A stretch of 64,000 nucleotides of DNA. Source: Flavobacterium sp. ENC. Its GTDB lineage: Bacteria; Bacteroidota; Bacteroidia; Flavobacteriales; Flavobacteriaceae. The stretch is from positions 372,001 through 436,000 of the forward strand of contig NZ_JAJMOY010000004.1 of the NCBI RefSeq assembly GCF_020991415.1, read 5' to 3'. The position numbers and the translations under genes were made by a program. Position 1 is the stretch's first letter, and the number at the start of each line of letters is the position of its first letter. Shown here one piece after another: positions 1 to 8,777 of this stretch. The notes under the pieces were generated by a model that saw only the letters and a list, made by a program, of their open reading frames with translations, did not search any database and was not told where the DNA came from.

Positions 1-2016
1 GCGTATATGCCTTTGGTGATTGCCGGATTTATACTGGTTTTTCAGAAAAAATACATTTGGGGAGGTTTACTCACCATGTTTGCGGTGGCATTGGAAATTA
101 ATGCGAACCACTTCCAGATGACCTATTATTTATTGATTTTCCTATTAATCCTTTCCGGTTATTTTGCTTTTAACTTCCTTAAAGAAAAAGAATACAAGCC
201 GCTTTTAATCTCGTTGGGTGTTTTGGCAGCAGCTGGAATTTTTGCTATTGGCGCCAATGCCACTAATTTACTCGCAACAAGCGAATATGCTAAATTTAGT
301 ACCCGCAGCAATAGTGAACTGACCTTTAATCCGGACGGCACTAAAAAGGTCAATGAGAATGCACTGAGCCATGAATATATCACGGAATACAGCTATGGAA
401 TAGCAGAGAGTCTTAATCTGATTGCACCACGACTTTTTGGTGGTTCTAACCATGAAAATGTAGGAACCGACAGTCGTATGTATTCCTTTATGACGGAACA
501 GGGAGTACCATCTGAACAAGCACAGGATTTTGTATCGGGAATGCCTACCTATTGGGGCGACCAGCCGATTGTTGCAGCGCCTGCCTATATTGGGGTAGTG
601 GTTTTCTTTTTAGGTGTTTTAGCGTTGTTTATTGATGACAGAAAAATAAAATATGTTTTCCTTTCAGGGGCATTGGTGGCACTAGTGCTGTCATGGGGAA
701 AAAACTTCTCTTTGTTAACCGATTTTTTTATCGACTACGTTCCAATGTACGATAAATTCAGGGCAGTCTCCTCAATTCAGGTTATTCTTGAATTATGTTT
801 CCCTGTACTCGCTGTAATGGGACTGCAATCATTTTTTAAAGCGAAAGACGAGCCTAAACTACAGCAAAAGGCCTTGGTTCAGACCGGAGCTTTCGGACTT
901 GGAGTATTACTGATTTTGGTTTTTGCAAAAAGTATGTTTCATTTTACAGGAAGCAGCGATAGTTATTTCCTGGAAAGTTACGGACCAGGCTTTGTTGATG
1001 CGCTGAAAGAGGACAGAATGAGTTTGTATTCTGCAGATTTATTGCGTTCGGGGTTCTTTATCGTGGTTACTTTCGGAATTTTATGGTTGTTTATTAAAAA
1101 TAAATTTTCACAAAATACAACCTTGATCATTGTAGGCCTTTTGATGATTTTCGATTTGTTTTTTGTCGATAAAAAATATGTTTCCGCTAAAGATTTCGTG
1201 AGTCCTGTAGAAATTGCAGCGCCTTTTCAGGAAACACCTTCTGATGCTCAGATTTTAAAAGATACTACACATTACAGGGTTTTTGAGGTAAACGGTAATA
1301 TGTCCAGTGCGCGTGCTTCTTACTTCCACCATTCACTGGGAGGATACCATGCCGCAAAACCAAGAAGAATCCAGCAATTGTTTGATTACCAGATCGCCAA
1401 AAACAATATGGAAGTTCTGGATATGCTGAATGTAAAATATATCATCCAGACGGATAAGGAAGGAAAAGAATTCCCGACGGTTAATCCAAATACGAATGGG
1501 AATGCCTGGTTTGTCAGCGATGTAAGGCTTGTCAATAAACCGGACGATGTGATGAAAGCTTTAGATCACCTTGATACCAAAAAAGTGGCCGTTTTTAACG
1601 TTCGTGAACATGAAGGTAAATTCAGAAGTGCCCGCTTAAAGAAACAATGGGATACCACCGGAACGATTAAGGTGGTAGAATACAAACCCAATTATATCAA
1701 ATACCAGTCAGATAACGGAAAAGACGGTTTGGCTGTTTTCTCTGAAATGTATTATAAAAACGGCTGGAATGCTTATATCGATGGTAAATTAACCGATCAT
1801 TTCCCTGTGGATTATGTTTTAAGAGCAATGGAAATTCCCGGAGGAAAACATACTATTGAATTTAAATTCGAGCCAGAGGTAGTAAAAACAGGAAGTACAA
1901 TAACATTGATAAGCACAATAGGAATGTTGTTGTTATTGATTGGCGGGGTTTATTTTGAAAGATTCTACCACAAAGATTCACAAAGAATTCACGGAGATAC
2001 TCAAAAAAATATTTAA
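1..2016 (+). CDS. YfhO-family membrane protein, 5' end outside the window
   Basis: The reading frame is open from the first base, so the 669 residues from the ATG at base 7 are the C-terminal part of a longer protein (YfhO proteins are usually about 800 residues or more). Many hydrophobic helices fill the first half. A large polar, probably extracytoplasmic domain follows (about residues 390-630), then one last helix near 635-655. YfhO proteins are polytopic proteins linked in Gram-positives to glycosylation of surface polymers; the role in Bacteroidota is unproven. It precedes a glycosyltransferase and a flippase on the same strand, which suits a surface glycan cluster. The last 15-20 codons have the composition of an intergenic repeat (see findings). 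Family call is fairly secure; function is inferred. Confidence 0.8.
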   Translation, partial: AYMPLVIAGFILVFQKKYIWGGLLTMFAVALEINANHFQMTYYLLIFLLILSGYFAFNFLKEKEYKPLLISLGVLAAAGIFAIGANATNLLATSEYAKFSTRSNSELTFNPDGTKKVNENALSHEYITEYSYGIAESLNLIAPRLFGGSNHENVGTDSRMYSFMTEQGVPSEQAQDFVSGMPTYWGDQPIVAAPAYIGVVVFFLGVLALFIDDRKIKYVFLSGALVALVLSWGKNFSLLTDFFIDYVPMYDKFRAVSSIQVILELCFPVLAVMGLQSFFKAKDEPKLQQKALVQTGAFGLGVLLILVFAKSMFHFTGSSDSYFLESYGPGFVDALKEDRMSLYSADLLRSGFFIVVTFGILWLFIKNKFSQNTTLIIVGLLMIFDLFFVDKKYVSAKDFVSPVEIAAPFQETPSDAQILKDTTHYRVFEVNGNMSSARASYFHHSLGGYHAAKPRRIQQLFDYQIAKNNMEVLDMLNVKYIIQTDKEGKEFPTVNPNTNGNAWFVSDVRLVNKPDDVMKALDHLDTKKVAVFNVREHEGKFRSARLKKQWDTTGTIKVVEYKPNYIKYQSDNGKDGLAVFSEMYYKNGWNAYIDGKLTDHFPVDYVLRAMEIPGGKHTIEFKFEPEVVKTGSTITLISTIGMLLLLIGGVYFERFYHKDSQRIHGDTQKNI

Positions 2017-2067
2017 ATCTTTGCGAAACTTGGTGAGAACTTACTGAGTCTCTGTGAAACAAAACTG

Positions 2068-3351
2068 ATGGAACAAAAAAAACTCTTAATCATTACCTAC
2101 TATTTTCCCCCTGCCGGAGGTCCTGGTGTGCAGCGTTGGTTGAAATTTGTAAAATATCTGCCTGAATTTAATATTCAGCCCATAGTGTATGTTCCGGAAA
2201 ACCCAACTTATCCGATAGTGGATGAAGGTCTGGTCAGTGAAATTTCTGACCAGGTAATTGTGCTCAAGAATAAAATATGGGAACCTTACCAGCTGGCTTC
2301 TGTTTTTTCTAAAAATAAAACGAAAAAAATCAGTTCAGGAATTTTTCCCCAAAAGAAAAAACAGACCTTTTTAGATAAAACCTTTCTTTGGGTTCGCGGC
2401 AATCTTTTTATTCCGGATGCGAGAGTGTTTTGGGTAAAACCTTCAGTCGTTTATCTGGAAAAATACATCAGAGAAAATAATATTGATACCATTGTAACCT
2501 CAGGACCGCCACATAGCCTGCATTTAATTGGTTTGGAATTAAAACAAAAACTAAACATAAAATGGCTGGCAGATTTTCGTGATCCCTGGACAACCATCGG
2601 ATATCATAAAGCACTGCGATTATCTTCGTATGCAGCAGGCAAACATAAAAAACTAGAGCATAAAGTACTAAACTCGGCAGATACCATCATCGTTACGAGT
2701 AAAACTACTAAAACAGAGTTTGAGGCCATTACCAACAAACCAATTTCGGTCATTACCAATGGTTATGATGTCGAAAATGTCGAAAAGCAGGTTTTAGATA
2801 CCAAATTTACCCTGGCACATATCGGTTCTTTTTTATCCGATCGGAATCCTGAATTTTTATGGGAATCCCTGGTGGAATTATTAACTGAAATTCCGGATTT
2901 TAAATCTCATTTAGAGATTAAACTGATCGGTGCCGTAAGTCAGGAGGTACTGGACGCTATTGACCAGCATAAACTCGGGGATTATTTGAATCTTTTGGGC
3001 TATGTTTCGCATCGTGAGGCCATTGCGCATCAGAAGAAATCACAGGTTTTATTGCTGATCGAAATCAATTCGGAAGATACTAAGAGTATTATTCCGGGGA
3101 AATTGTTTGAATATATGGTATCAGAACGTCCGATAATTGCTATTGGGCCACAAGGATCTGATTTTGCTGCTATTGTAAAAGAAACGAATACCGGAGTATT
3201 TTTCGATTATTCTGAAAAAGCGAAGCTAAAAAGTGTAATTTTGGACTTTTATAATCAATTTCTGGAAGGGAAATTACAGTCTAATGGTATTGGTTTACAG
3301 CAATATTCGCGAAAAAATCTTACCGGACAATTAGTAGAATTGATTCGCTAA
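2068..3351 (+). CDS. GT-B glycosyltransferase (family 4-like)
   Basis: A 427-residue protein without signal peptide, so probably cytoplasmic. The N-terminus (YYFPPAGGPGVQRW) is the glycine-rich donor/acceptor loop typical of GT4-like enzymes. The motif DFRDPW lies near residue 170. The C-terminal Rossmann half has PGKLFEYM near residue 343 followed by RPIIAIGP, the usual nucleotide-sugar-binding E-x7-E-like region. It should transfer a sugar from an activated donor onto a growing glycan at the inner face of the membrane. It starts 51 bases after the YfhO stop and is followed 93 bases later by the flippase. Sugar specificity cannot be read from the sequence. Confidence 0.88.
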   Translation: MEQKKLLIITYYFPPAGGPGVQRWLKFVKYLPEFNIQPIVYVPENPTYPIVDEGLVSEISDQVIVLKNKIWEPYQLASVFSKNKTKKISSGIFPQKKKQTFLDKTFLWVRGNLFIPDARVFWVKPSVVYLEKYIRENNIDTIVTSGPPHSLHLIGLELKQKLNIKWLADFRDPWTTIGYHKALRLSSYAAGKHKKLEHKVLNSADTIIVTSKTTKTEFEAITNKPISVITNGYDVENVEKQVLDTKFTLAHIGSFLSDRNPEFLWESLVELLTEIPDFKSHLEIKLIGAVSQEVLDAIDQHKLGDYLNLLGYVSHREAIAHQKKSQVLLLIEINSEDTKSIIPGKLFEYMVSERPIIAIGPQGSDFAAIVKETNTGVFFDYSEKAKLKSVILDFYNQFLEGKLQSNGIGLQQYSRKNLTGQLVELIR

Positions 3352-3444
3352 ATAAACAATTTCAAAAGATAATAAAATTTCAAAAATCATACGCGTTTTA
3401 AAATCAAAATCTAAACGCTACAATCTAAACGCTGCAATCAAAAC

Positions 3445-4914
3445 ATGGGTATTGTCTTAAATCAGTCCTTCAAAAACACCATTATTACTTATATCGGCTT
3501 CGGTATCGGGGCTATCAATACACTTTATCTGTATCCGGTTTTTTTAGGAGCTACCTATTATGCTTTAACGAATTATATTCTTTCTGCAGCAAATGTTATT
3601 ATGCCTTTGTTCGCTATCGGAATGCAAAATACATTGGTTAAGTTTTATTCGCAATACAAAACGGAAGCAGAAAGAGAGCAATTTCTCTCCTTTACGGCAT
3701 TGTTTCCTATTTTAATGTGTATTCCGTTAGGTATTATTGGTTTGTTCTTCTTTGATGATATTACGGCTTTTGTTTCTAAAGAAAATCCTGTTGTAAAAGA
3801 ATTCATGTACCTGATTCCTTTTATCGGAATCTGCATGGCGTATTTTGAGATTTTTTATGCCTGGGCGAGGGTGCATATGCATTCTGTCTTTGGCAATTTT
3901 ATTAAGGAAGTCGGGCTAAGGTTATTTTCTACTTTTGCATTGGTTGGTTTGTATTTTAAATGGATTACACTTATTGAGTTTGTATATGTAACGGCGGTAA
4001 TTTATTTCATAGCCTTTATAGTGACGATGTTTTATGCTTTCTATGTCAAAAAACCGAATTTTCAAATCAACATCCCTAAGAATGTAAAAGATGTAATGGA
4101 GTATACGTTCTTTATTATTTTATCGGGAAGCGTAGCGAACTTGCTTTTGGATGGCGATAAACTGATGCTGAATCAGTATATGAAAATTGAGAACATAGCA
4201 TATTATTCGGTAGCAACTTATATTGCGCTGGTCATTTCGGTTCCAAGCCGGGCCATGCATCAGATCGTATACCCAATTACCGCAAAATTAATGCATGAAA
4301 ACAAACATGATGAACTGAATTCACTGTACAAAAAAACTTCCATAAACCTTCAGTTTGTGGGCGGTTTCGTGATGTTGTGTATTTTTGTAAATATCAATCA
4401 GTTGTATGAATTGGTACCTAAAGAATACAGCGGGGGAATTCCAGTTGTATTTATGATAGGGATTTCTAAGTACTTCGATCTGATTTTAGGGAATAATAAT
4501 GCTATTATTTTTAATACTAAATATTACCGAATGGTCTTGTATTTAGGATTATTGCTAGTGTTTTTAACCTTTGTTTTAAACATGATTTTTATTCCAATTC
4601 AGGGTATTTTAGGTTCTGCATTTGCTACTTTATTGTCCATCACGTTATACAGTCTGGCCAAATTGCAGTTTGTCGTTAAAAAACTTCATTTGTATCCGTT
4701 TACAAAACAGACTGTACATTCGATTCTGATTACATTTGCTTTATTTCTGGTGTTTTATTTCTGGGAATTCCCTTTTTATCAGCTGATCAGTATTGCGTTG
4801 AAATCTGTTTTGGTAACGATTCTTTATATTTACCTGAATTATAAATTCAATATCTCTCCCGAGATTAATCAGGTAATCAGAGGATTGTCAAAAAGAATTG
4901 GAATTAAGATTTAA
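3445..4914 (+). CDS. Polysaccharide flippase (Wzx/MATE-like)
   Basis: A 489-residue, almost entirely hydrophobic protein with 12-14 predicted membrane helices in two bundles. This is the pattern of oligosaccharide flippases (polysaccharide biosynthesis protein family, MOP superfamily). Such proteins move lipid-linked glycan units across the inner membrane. The charged loop with DGDKLMLNQY near residues 236-245 is typical of the family. It is the third gene of the YfhO-glycosyltransferase-flippase run. The leader (3385-3444) carries repeated AATCTAAACGCT words. ATG start as given. Confidence 0.87.
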   Translation: MGIVLNQSFKNTIITYIGFGIGAINTLYLYPVFLGATYYALTNYILSAANVIMPLFAIGMQNTLVKFYSQYKTEAEREQFLSFTALFPILMCIPLGIIGLFFFDDITAFVSKENPVVKEFMYLIPFIGICMAYFEIFYAWARVHMHSVFGNFIKEVGLRLFSTFALVGLYFKWITLIEFVYVTAVIYFIAFIVTMFYAFYVKKPNFQINIPKNVKDVMEYTFFIILSGSVANLLLDGDKLMLNQYMKIENIAYYSVATYIALVISVPSRAMHQIVYPITAKLMHENKHDELNSLYKKTSINLQFVGGFVMLCIFVNINQLYELVPKEYSGGIPVVFMIGISKYFDLILGNNNAIIFNTKYYRMVLYLGLLLVFLTFVLNMIFIPIQGILGSAFATLLSITLYSLAKLQFVVKKLHLYPFTKQTVHSILITFALFLVFYFWEFPFYQLISIALKSVLVTILYIYLNYKFNISPEINQVIRGLSKRIGIKI

Positions 4915-5408
4915 CGCCATTTTACTGAAATAATGGCCCGCGGGAATTTTATGGTTCCTATTAAAAACATTTTTGAAAGAAATAACTTTCAAAATATTGA
5001 TTATCTGTTTTTCACTATACCAAAGCATTGCCGATTCATTTAATATCAGGTGGATCCGGATGATTTCACTGTGTTATAACGCGTTAAGGAACCAAACACA
5101 ATACTAATTGCTGGAAATGATCTGAAATGCAAGTGAAACTCCTGTCTCTAATTTTTAAAATAAAAATGCTAAGTTGTTGACATTGTGATTTAATCAATAA
5201 TTTTAACATTTTTTTTTTTTGATATTTGATTAATAAAAATTAAATTTATGTAAGAATTTGATAGTGCTTTTATTGTCTTGCTTAAAATATTTTAGATAAT
5301 GCAATAAAAGTGACTTTATGATGTTTAACTTAATATGGAAATCCCTATCCATATTAGAAATAATTAACACTTATATAATAGTATTTGGATTAAATTAATT
5401 TGCTGGTT
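4915..5408. other. AT-rich intergenic region of about 490 bases
   Basis: No convincing gene. It holds a run of 12 T (5209-5220) and a perfect 9-bp inverted repeat, taatatgga (5331-5339) / tccatatta (5348-5356), about 50 bases before the next gene. The arms could bind a dimeric regulator or form a weak hairpin. A 36-codon ORF from 4933 has no other coding support. Confidence 0.5.
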
Positions 5409-5708
5409 ATGAAAAACAATAAACTGAGTCAGGAACAAAGTTTTCAGGTATTTTCCAATATGATATCAAAGAAGGTTCATAATGGATTTACATTAGAAGA
5501 GAGAAACGATGAATTGCTTTTTGCGGTTCTCTCAAAGGGAGGGAAAGTAGTTAATCATGGTTTAAATTTTATTATTTTTTGTCTTACGCTGGGATTATGG
5601 TCTTTTGCATGGTTGTACCTTACAATAGAAGCGTCAAAACAGAAAAAAATACTAGTTGCAATTGATGAAGATGGATTGCCTTTTGAAGACAGGTGCTTAG
5701 TAGCTTAA
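5409..5708 (+). CDS. Small membrane protein of unknown function (99 aa)
   Basis: The frame is also open from a TTG at 5400, but the ATG at 5409 (MKNNKLSQEQ) is the better start. A soluble charged N-terminal half is followed by one long hydrophobic segment (about residues 52-74, NFIIFCLTLGLWSFAWLYL) and a polar tail. I do not recognise the family. It stands alone: a long AT-rich leader precedes it and a strong bidirectional terminator follows. The coding call rests on the uninterrupted frame, the plausible membrane protein and the terminator directly after it. Confidence 0.6.
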   Translation: MKNNKLSQEQSFQVFSNMISKKVHNGFTLEERNDELLFAVLSKGGKVVNHGLNFIIFCLTLGLWSFAWLYLTIEASKQKKILVAIDEDGLPFEDRCLVA

Positions 5709-5724
5709 TTAAGAGCTATTTAAA

Positions 5725-5765
5725 AATAAAGCGGCCAGAATTTCTATAATTCTGGCCGCTTTATT
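5725..5765. terminator. Bidirectional rho-independent terminator
   Basis: Perfect 18-bp stem (5725-5742 with 5748-5765) around a 5-base loop, flanked by A-rich and T-rich runs so that it can end transcripts from both strands. It lies between the convergent small membrane protein gene and uvrA. Confidence 0.9.
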
Positions 5766-5785
5766 TTTTTATGGGATAAAGGATT

Positions 5786-8581
5786 TTATAATTTGTCTTT
5801 TAAATAAACTCCCGTAACCGATTCTTTTACTTTTGCCACCTCTTCCGGAGTTCCTGTGGCTAACAAATGTCCTCCGTTTTCACCTCCTTCAGGTCCCAGG
5901 TCAATAATCCAGTCGGCACATTTGATAAGGTCAAGATTGTGTTCAATTACAATTATCGAATGGCCTTTTTCTATTAAGGCATCAAATGAAGCCAGTAATT
6001 TTTTAATGTCGTGAAAATGCAAGCCTGTCGTAGGTTCATCAAATACAAACAACGCTTTGTCTTTTGTTGCTCCTTTTACGAGAAAAGAAGCCAGTTTAAT
6101 ACGTTGTGCTTCACCTCCGGACAGCGTAGAAGACGATTGTCCCAACTGCACATATCCTAATCCTACATCCTGCAGCGGCTGTAGTTTTTGAGTGATTTTT
6201 GCCTGTTTGTTTTTTTCGAAAAAGGCAATGGCATCATCAATCGTCATGGTTAGAATGTCATTGATGTTTTTGTCATCGAAAGTAATTTCTAAAATTTCTT
6301 TTTTAAAGCGTTTGCCGCCACAAGTTTCGCAAGGCAGCTGAACGTCGGCCATAAAGACCATCTCGACGTTTATAGAGCCTTCTCCCTTACAGGTTTCGCA
6401 ACGACCTCCATCAACATTAAAAGAAAAATGTTTGGCCTGATAGCCTCTTATTTTAGATAGTTTTTCTTTGGCATACAAATCACGAATATCATCATAAGCT
6501 TTTATGTATGTAACAGGATTAGATCTGGAACTTCTTCCAATCGGATTCTGATCCACATATTCAATGTGTTTTATCTGAGAAAAGGATCCTTTTATTTCGG
6601 TAAACTGGCCCGCTTTTTCTGCGGCATTTTCAAGTTTTTTCTGCATGGCAGGAAACAGGATTTTCTTGATCAGCGTACTTTTTCCGCTACCGGAAACTCC
6701 TGTAATCACAGTTAATACATCCAATGGGAAAGTAACATTGATGTTTTTCAGGTTATTTTCCCTGGCACCAATAATTTCAATATGATTTTTGAATTTTCTT
6801 CTTTTTTTAGGAACCGTTATTTCTAAATCCCCATTTAAATATTTGGCCGTTAAAGAGTCCAATTTTAATATTTCATCGTAAGTACCCTGAGCTACAAGAT
6901 GCCCTCCGTAAGTACCGGCTTCCGGACCTATATCGATAATCATATCGGCAGCTTTCATGATGTCTTCGTCGTGTTCTACAACGATAACCGTATTACCTAA
7001 ATCACGAAGCGAAAGCAGCACTTTTATCAGTCGTTCGGAATCTTTCGGGTGAAGGCCAATACTTGGCTCGTCTAAAATATACATAGATCCCACCAGGCTG
7101 CTCCCCAAAGAGGTAGCCAGGTTGATTCGTTGTGATTCTCCTCCCGAAAGCGTGGCAGAGTTTCTGTTTAAAGTAAGGTAATCCAGACCCACTTCTGTCA
7201 AAAACGACAGGCGATTATTGATTTCGATCATTAAACGTTTTGCGATTTGCTGTTCGTAAACGTTTAGGTCAATATTTTTGAAAAAAGTAACCAGATGTTT
7301 AATCGGTAAATCGACTAAATCGGAAACTGTTTTACCATTTATTTTTACGTACGATGCTTCTACGCGCAAGCGTTTTCCGCGACAGGCGTGACATTTTGTT
7401 TTGCCACGGTAACGGGACAACATGACCCGATTCTGAATCTTATAATTTTTTTCCTCAAGTTCCCTGAAGAAATCATTAAGTCCCTGAAAATACTGATTTC
7501 CTTTCCAGATTAGATCTTTTTGTTCTTCTGATAATTCGAAAAAAGGCTTGTGAATCGGGAAATCAAATTTGTAAGCATGTTTGACCAGTTCATCCTTGTA
7601 CCAGCTCATGCTGTCGCCTCTCCACGGGTAAATAGCGCTTTCGAAAACAGAAAGCGACGTATTCGGAACCACAAGGTCAGCATCAATTCCGATAATATTA
7701 CCATATCCCTCACAAACAGGGCAGGCACCATATGGATTATTGAAACTGAACAAGTGAACATTCGGTTCTAAAAACGTAATACCATCCAATTCAAAATTAT
7801 TAGAATAGGAAAAACGTTTGTCTGAATTTAATTGCTGTAAATAACAAATTCCTTTTCCTTCAAAAAAAGCAGTCTGTACGGCATCTGCCAGACGGTTATA
7901 GAATTCTTCCTCTTCTTTGACCACGATTCGGTCTATAATCAGGAGTATATCTTTATTGTCCAGCTGGTGAAGATCAGCAGATTCAAATTCATCCAGACGA
8001 ACCATTTCGTTATTGACTAAAATACGGGCAAAACCTTGTTGTAAAAGTACTTTTAGTTTGTCTTCCAGTTGTCGGCCTTCTTCCAGGTGAATCGGGGCCA
8101 GTAAAAGCCATTTGCTGTCTATTGGCAGTGTTTTGACATCTGAAACGACATCCGAAACGGTGTTTTTTTTAACTTCCTGACCTGAAATTGGCGAATACGT
8201 ACGGCCAATTCTGGCAAACAAAAGTTTCATATAATCGTAAATCTCAGTCGAAGTCCCGACGGTAGATCTTGCATTGGTCGTGTTTACCTTTTGCTCAATG
8301 GCAATAGCCGGAGCGATTCCTTTGATATATTCTACTTTGGGTTTGTCTAGACGCCCCAAAAACTGACGTGCGTAAGAAGACAGGCTTTCTACGTAACGAC
8401 GCTGCCCTTCAGCATATAAAGTATCAAATGCCAGACTTGATTTTCCGGATCCGGAAAGCCCTGTAATGACAACAAGTTTGTTTCTGGGAATAGCGACATC
8501 TACATTTTTTAAGTTATGTACTTGTGCTCCTTTAATGATAATATTATGTTTCGGGTCGAGTGTAGAAAGGTCAATTTGCAT
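5786..8581 (-). CDS. uvrA: Excinuclease ABC subunit A (UvrA)
   Basis: UvrA is the damage-sensing ATPase dimer that loads UvrB in nucleotide excision repair. This 931-residue protein has the full family layout: Walker A GLSGSGKS at 41-48, a first zinc module (CPVC...CHAC), the first ABC signature LSGGESQR with [10 protein letters not shown], a second Walker [10 protein letters not shown], a second zinc module (CETC...CETC), the second signature LSGGEAQR and FDEPTTGLH. The frame is open four codons further to a TTG at 8593, but a TAnnTTTG element sits at 8600-8607, so the transcript probably begins near 8594 and the ATG at 8581 is chosen. Single gene, divergent from the PUL regulator. Confidence 0.97.
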   Translation of the reverse strand: MQIDLSTLDPKHNIIIKGAQVHNLKNVDVAIPRNKLVVITGLSGSGKSSLAFDTLYAEGQRRYVESLSSYARQFLGRLDKPKVEYIKGIAPAIAIEQKVNTTNARSTVGTSTEIYDYMKLLFARIGRTYSPISGQEVKKNTVSDVVSDVKTLPIDSKWLLLAPIHLEEGRQLEDKLKVLLQQGFARILVNNEMVRLDEFESADLHQLDNKDILLIIDRIVVKEEEEFYNRLADAVQTAFFEGKGICYLQQLNSDKRFSYSNNFELDGITFLEPNVHLFSFNNPYGACPVCEGYGNIIGIDADLVVPNTSLSVFESAIYPWRGDSMSWYKDELVKHAYKFDFPIHKPFFELSEEQKDLIWKGNQYFQGLNDFFRELEEKNYKIQNRVMLSRYRGKTKCHACRGKRLRVEASYVKINGKTVSDLVDLPIKHLVTFFKNIDLNVYEQQIAKRLMIEINNRLSFLTEVGLDYLTLNRNSATLSGGESQRINLATSLGSSLVGSMYILDEPSIGLHPKDSERLIKVLLSLRDLGNTVIVVEHDEDIMKAADMIIDIGPEAGTYGGHLVAQGTYDEILKLDSLTAKYLNGDLEITVPKKRRKFKNHIEIIGARENNLKNINVTFPLDVLTVITGVSGSGKSTLIKKILFPAMQKKLENAAEKAGQFTEIKGSFSQIKHIEYVDQNPIGRSSRSNPVTYIKAYDDIRDLYAKEKLSKIRGYQAKHFSFNVDGGRCETCKGEGSINVEMVFMADVQLPCETCGGKRFKKEILEITFDDKNINDILTMTIDDAIAFFEKNKQAKITQKLQPLQDVGLGYVQLGQSSSTLSGGEAQRIKLASFLVKGATKDKALFVFDEPTTGLHFHDIKKLLASFDALIEKGHSIIVIEHNLDLIKCADWIIDLGPEGGENGGHLLATGTPEEVAKVKESVTGVYLKDKL

Positions 8582-8599
8582 AAAAAAAGTCAATTTCTA

Positions 8600-8607
8600 C
8601 AAAAGTA
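8600..8607 (-). promoter_or_regulatory. Putative uvrA promoter, -7 element
   Basis: TACTTTTG on the minus strand matches the Flavobacterium -7 consensus TAnnTTTG. No clear -33 TTG at the usual spacing. It implies a leader of about 12 bases before the ATG at 8581. Confidence 0.45.
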
Positions 8608-8777
8608 ATCAATTTTGAATTGAGTTTTGTTAAAGCCATTGTTCCAAATTTTAACTAATTGTTCTAAAATTGCCATCTTTTCGGCATTGCTCTTTTTTTT
8701 ACTAAAAATTGGTTATTTCAATATAAAATACGCTATTTTAGAACTGTTTTTATACTAAATTAATACTACGGCTCAAT

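Noticed and set aside
4933-5043. 36-codon ORF (MARGNFMVPIKNIF...)
   Set aside because: No leader, no neighbour linkage and no recognisable product; likely chance in an AT-rich gap.
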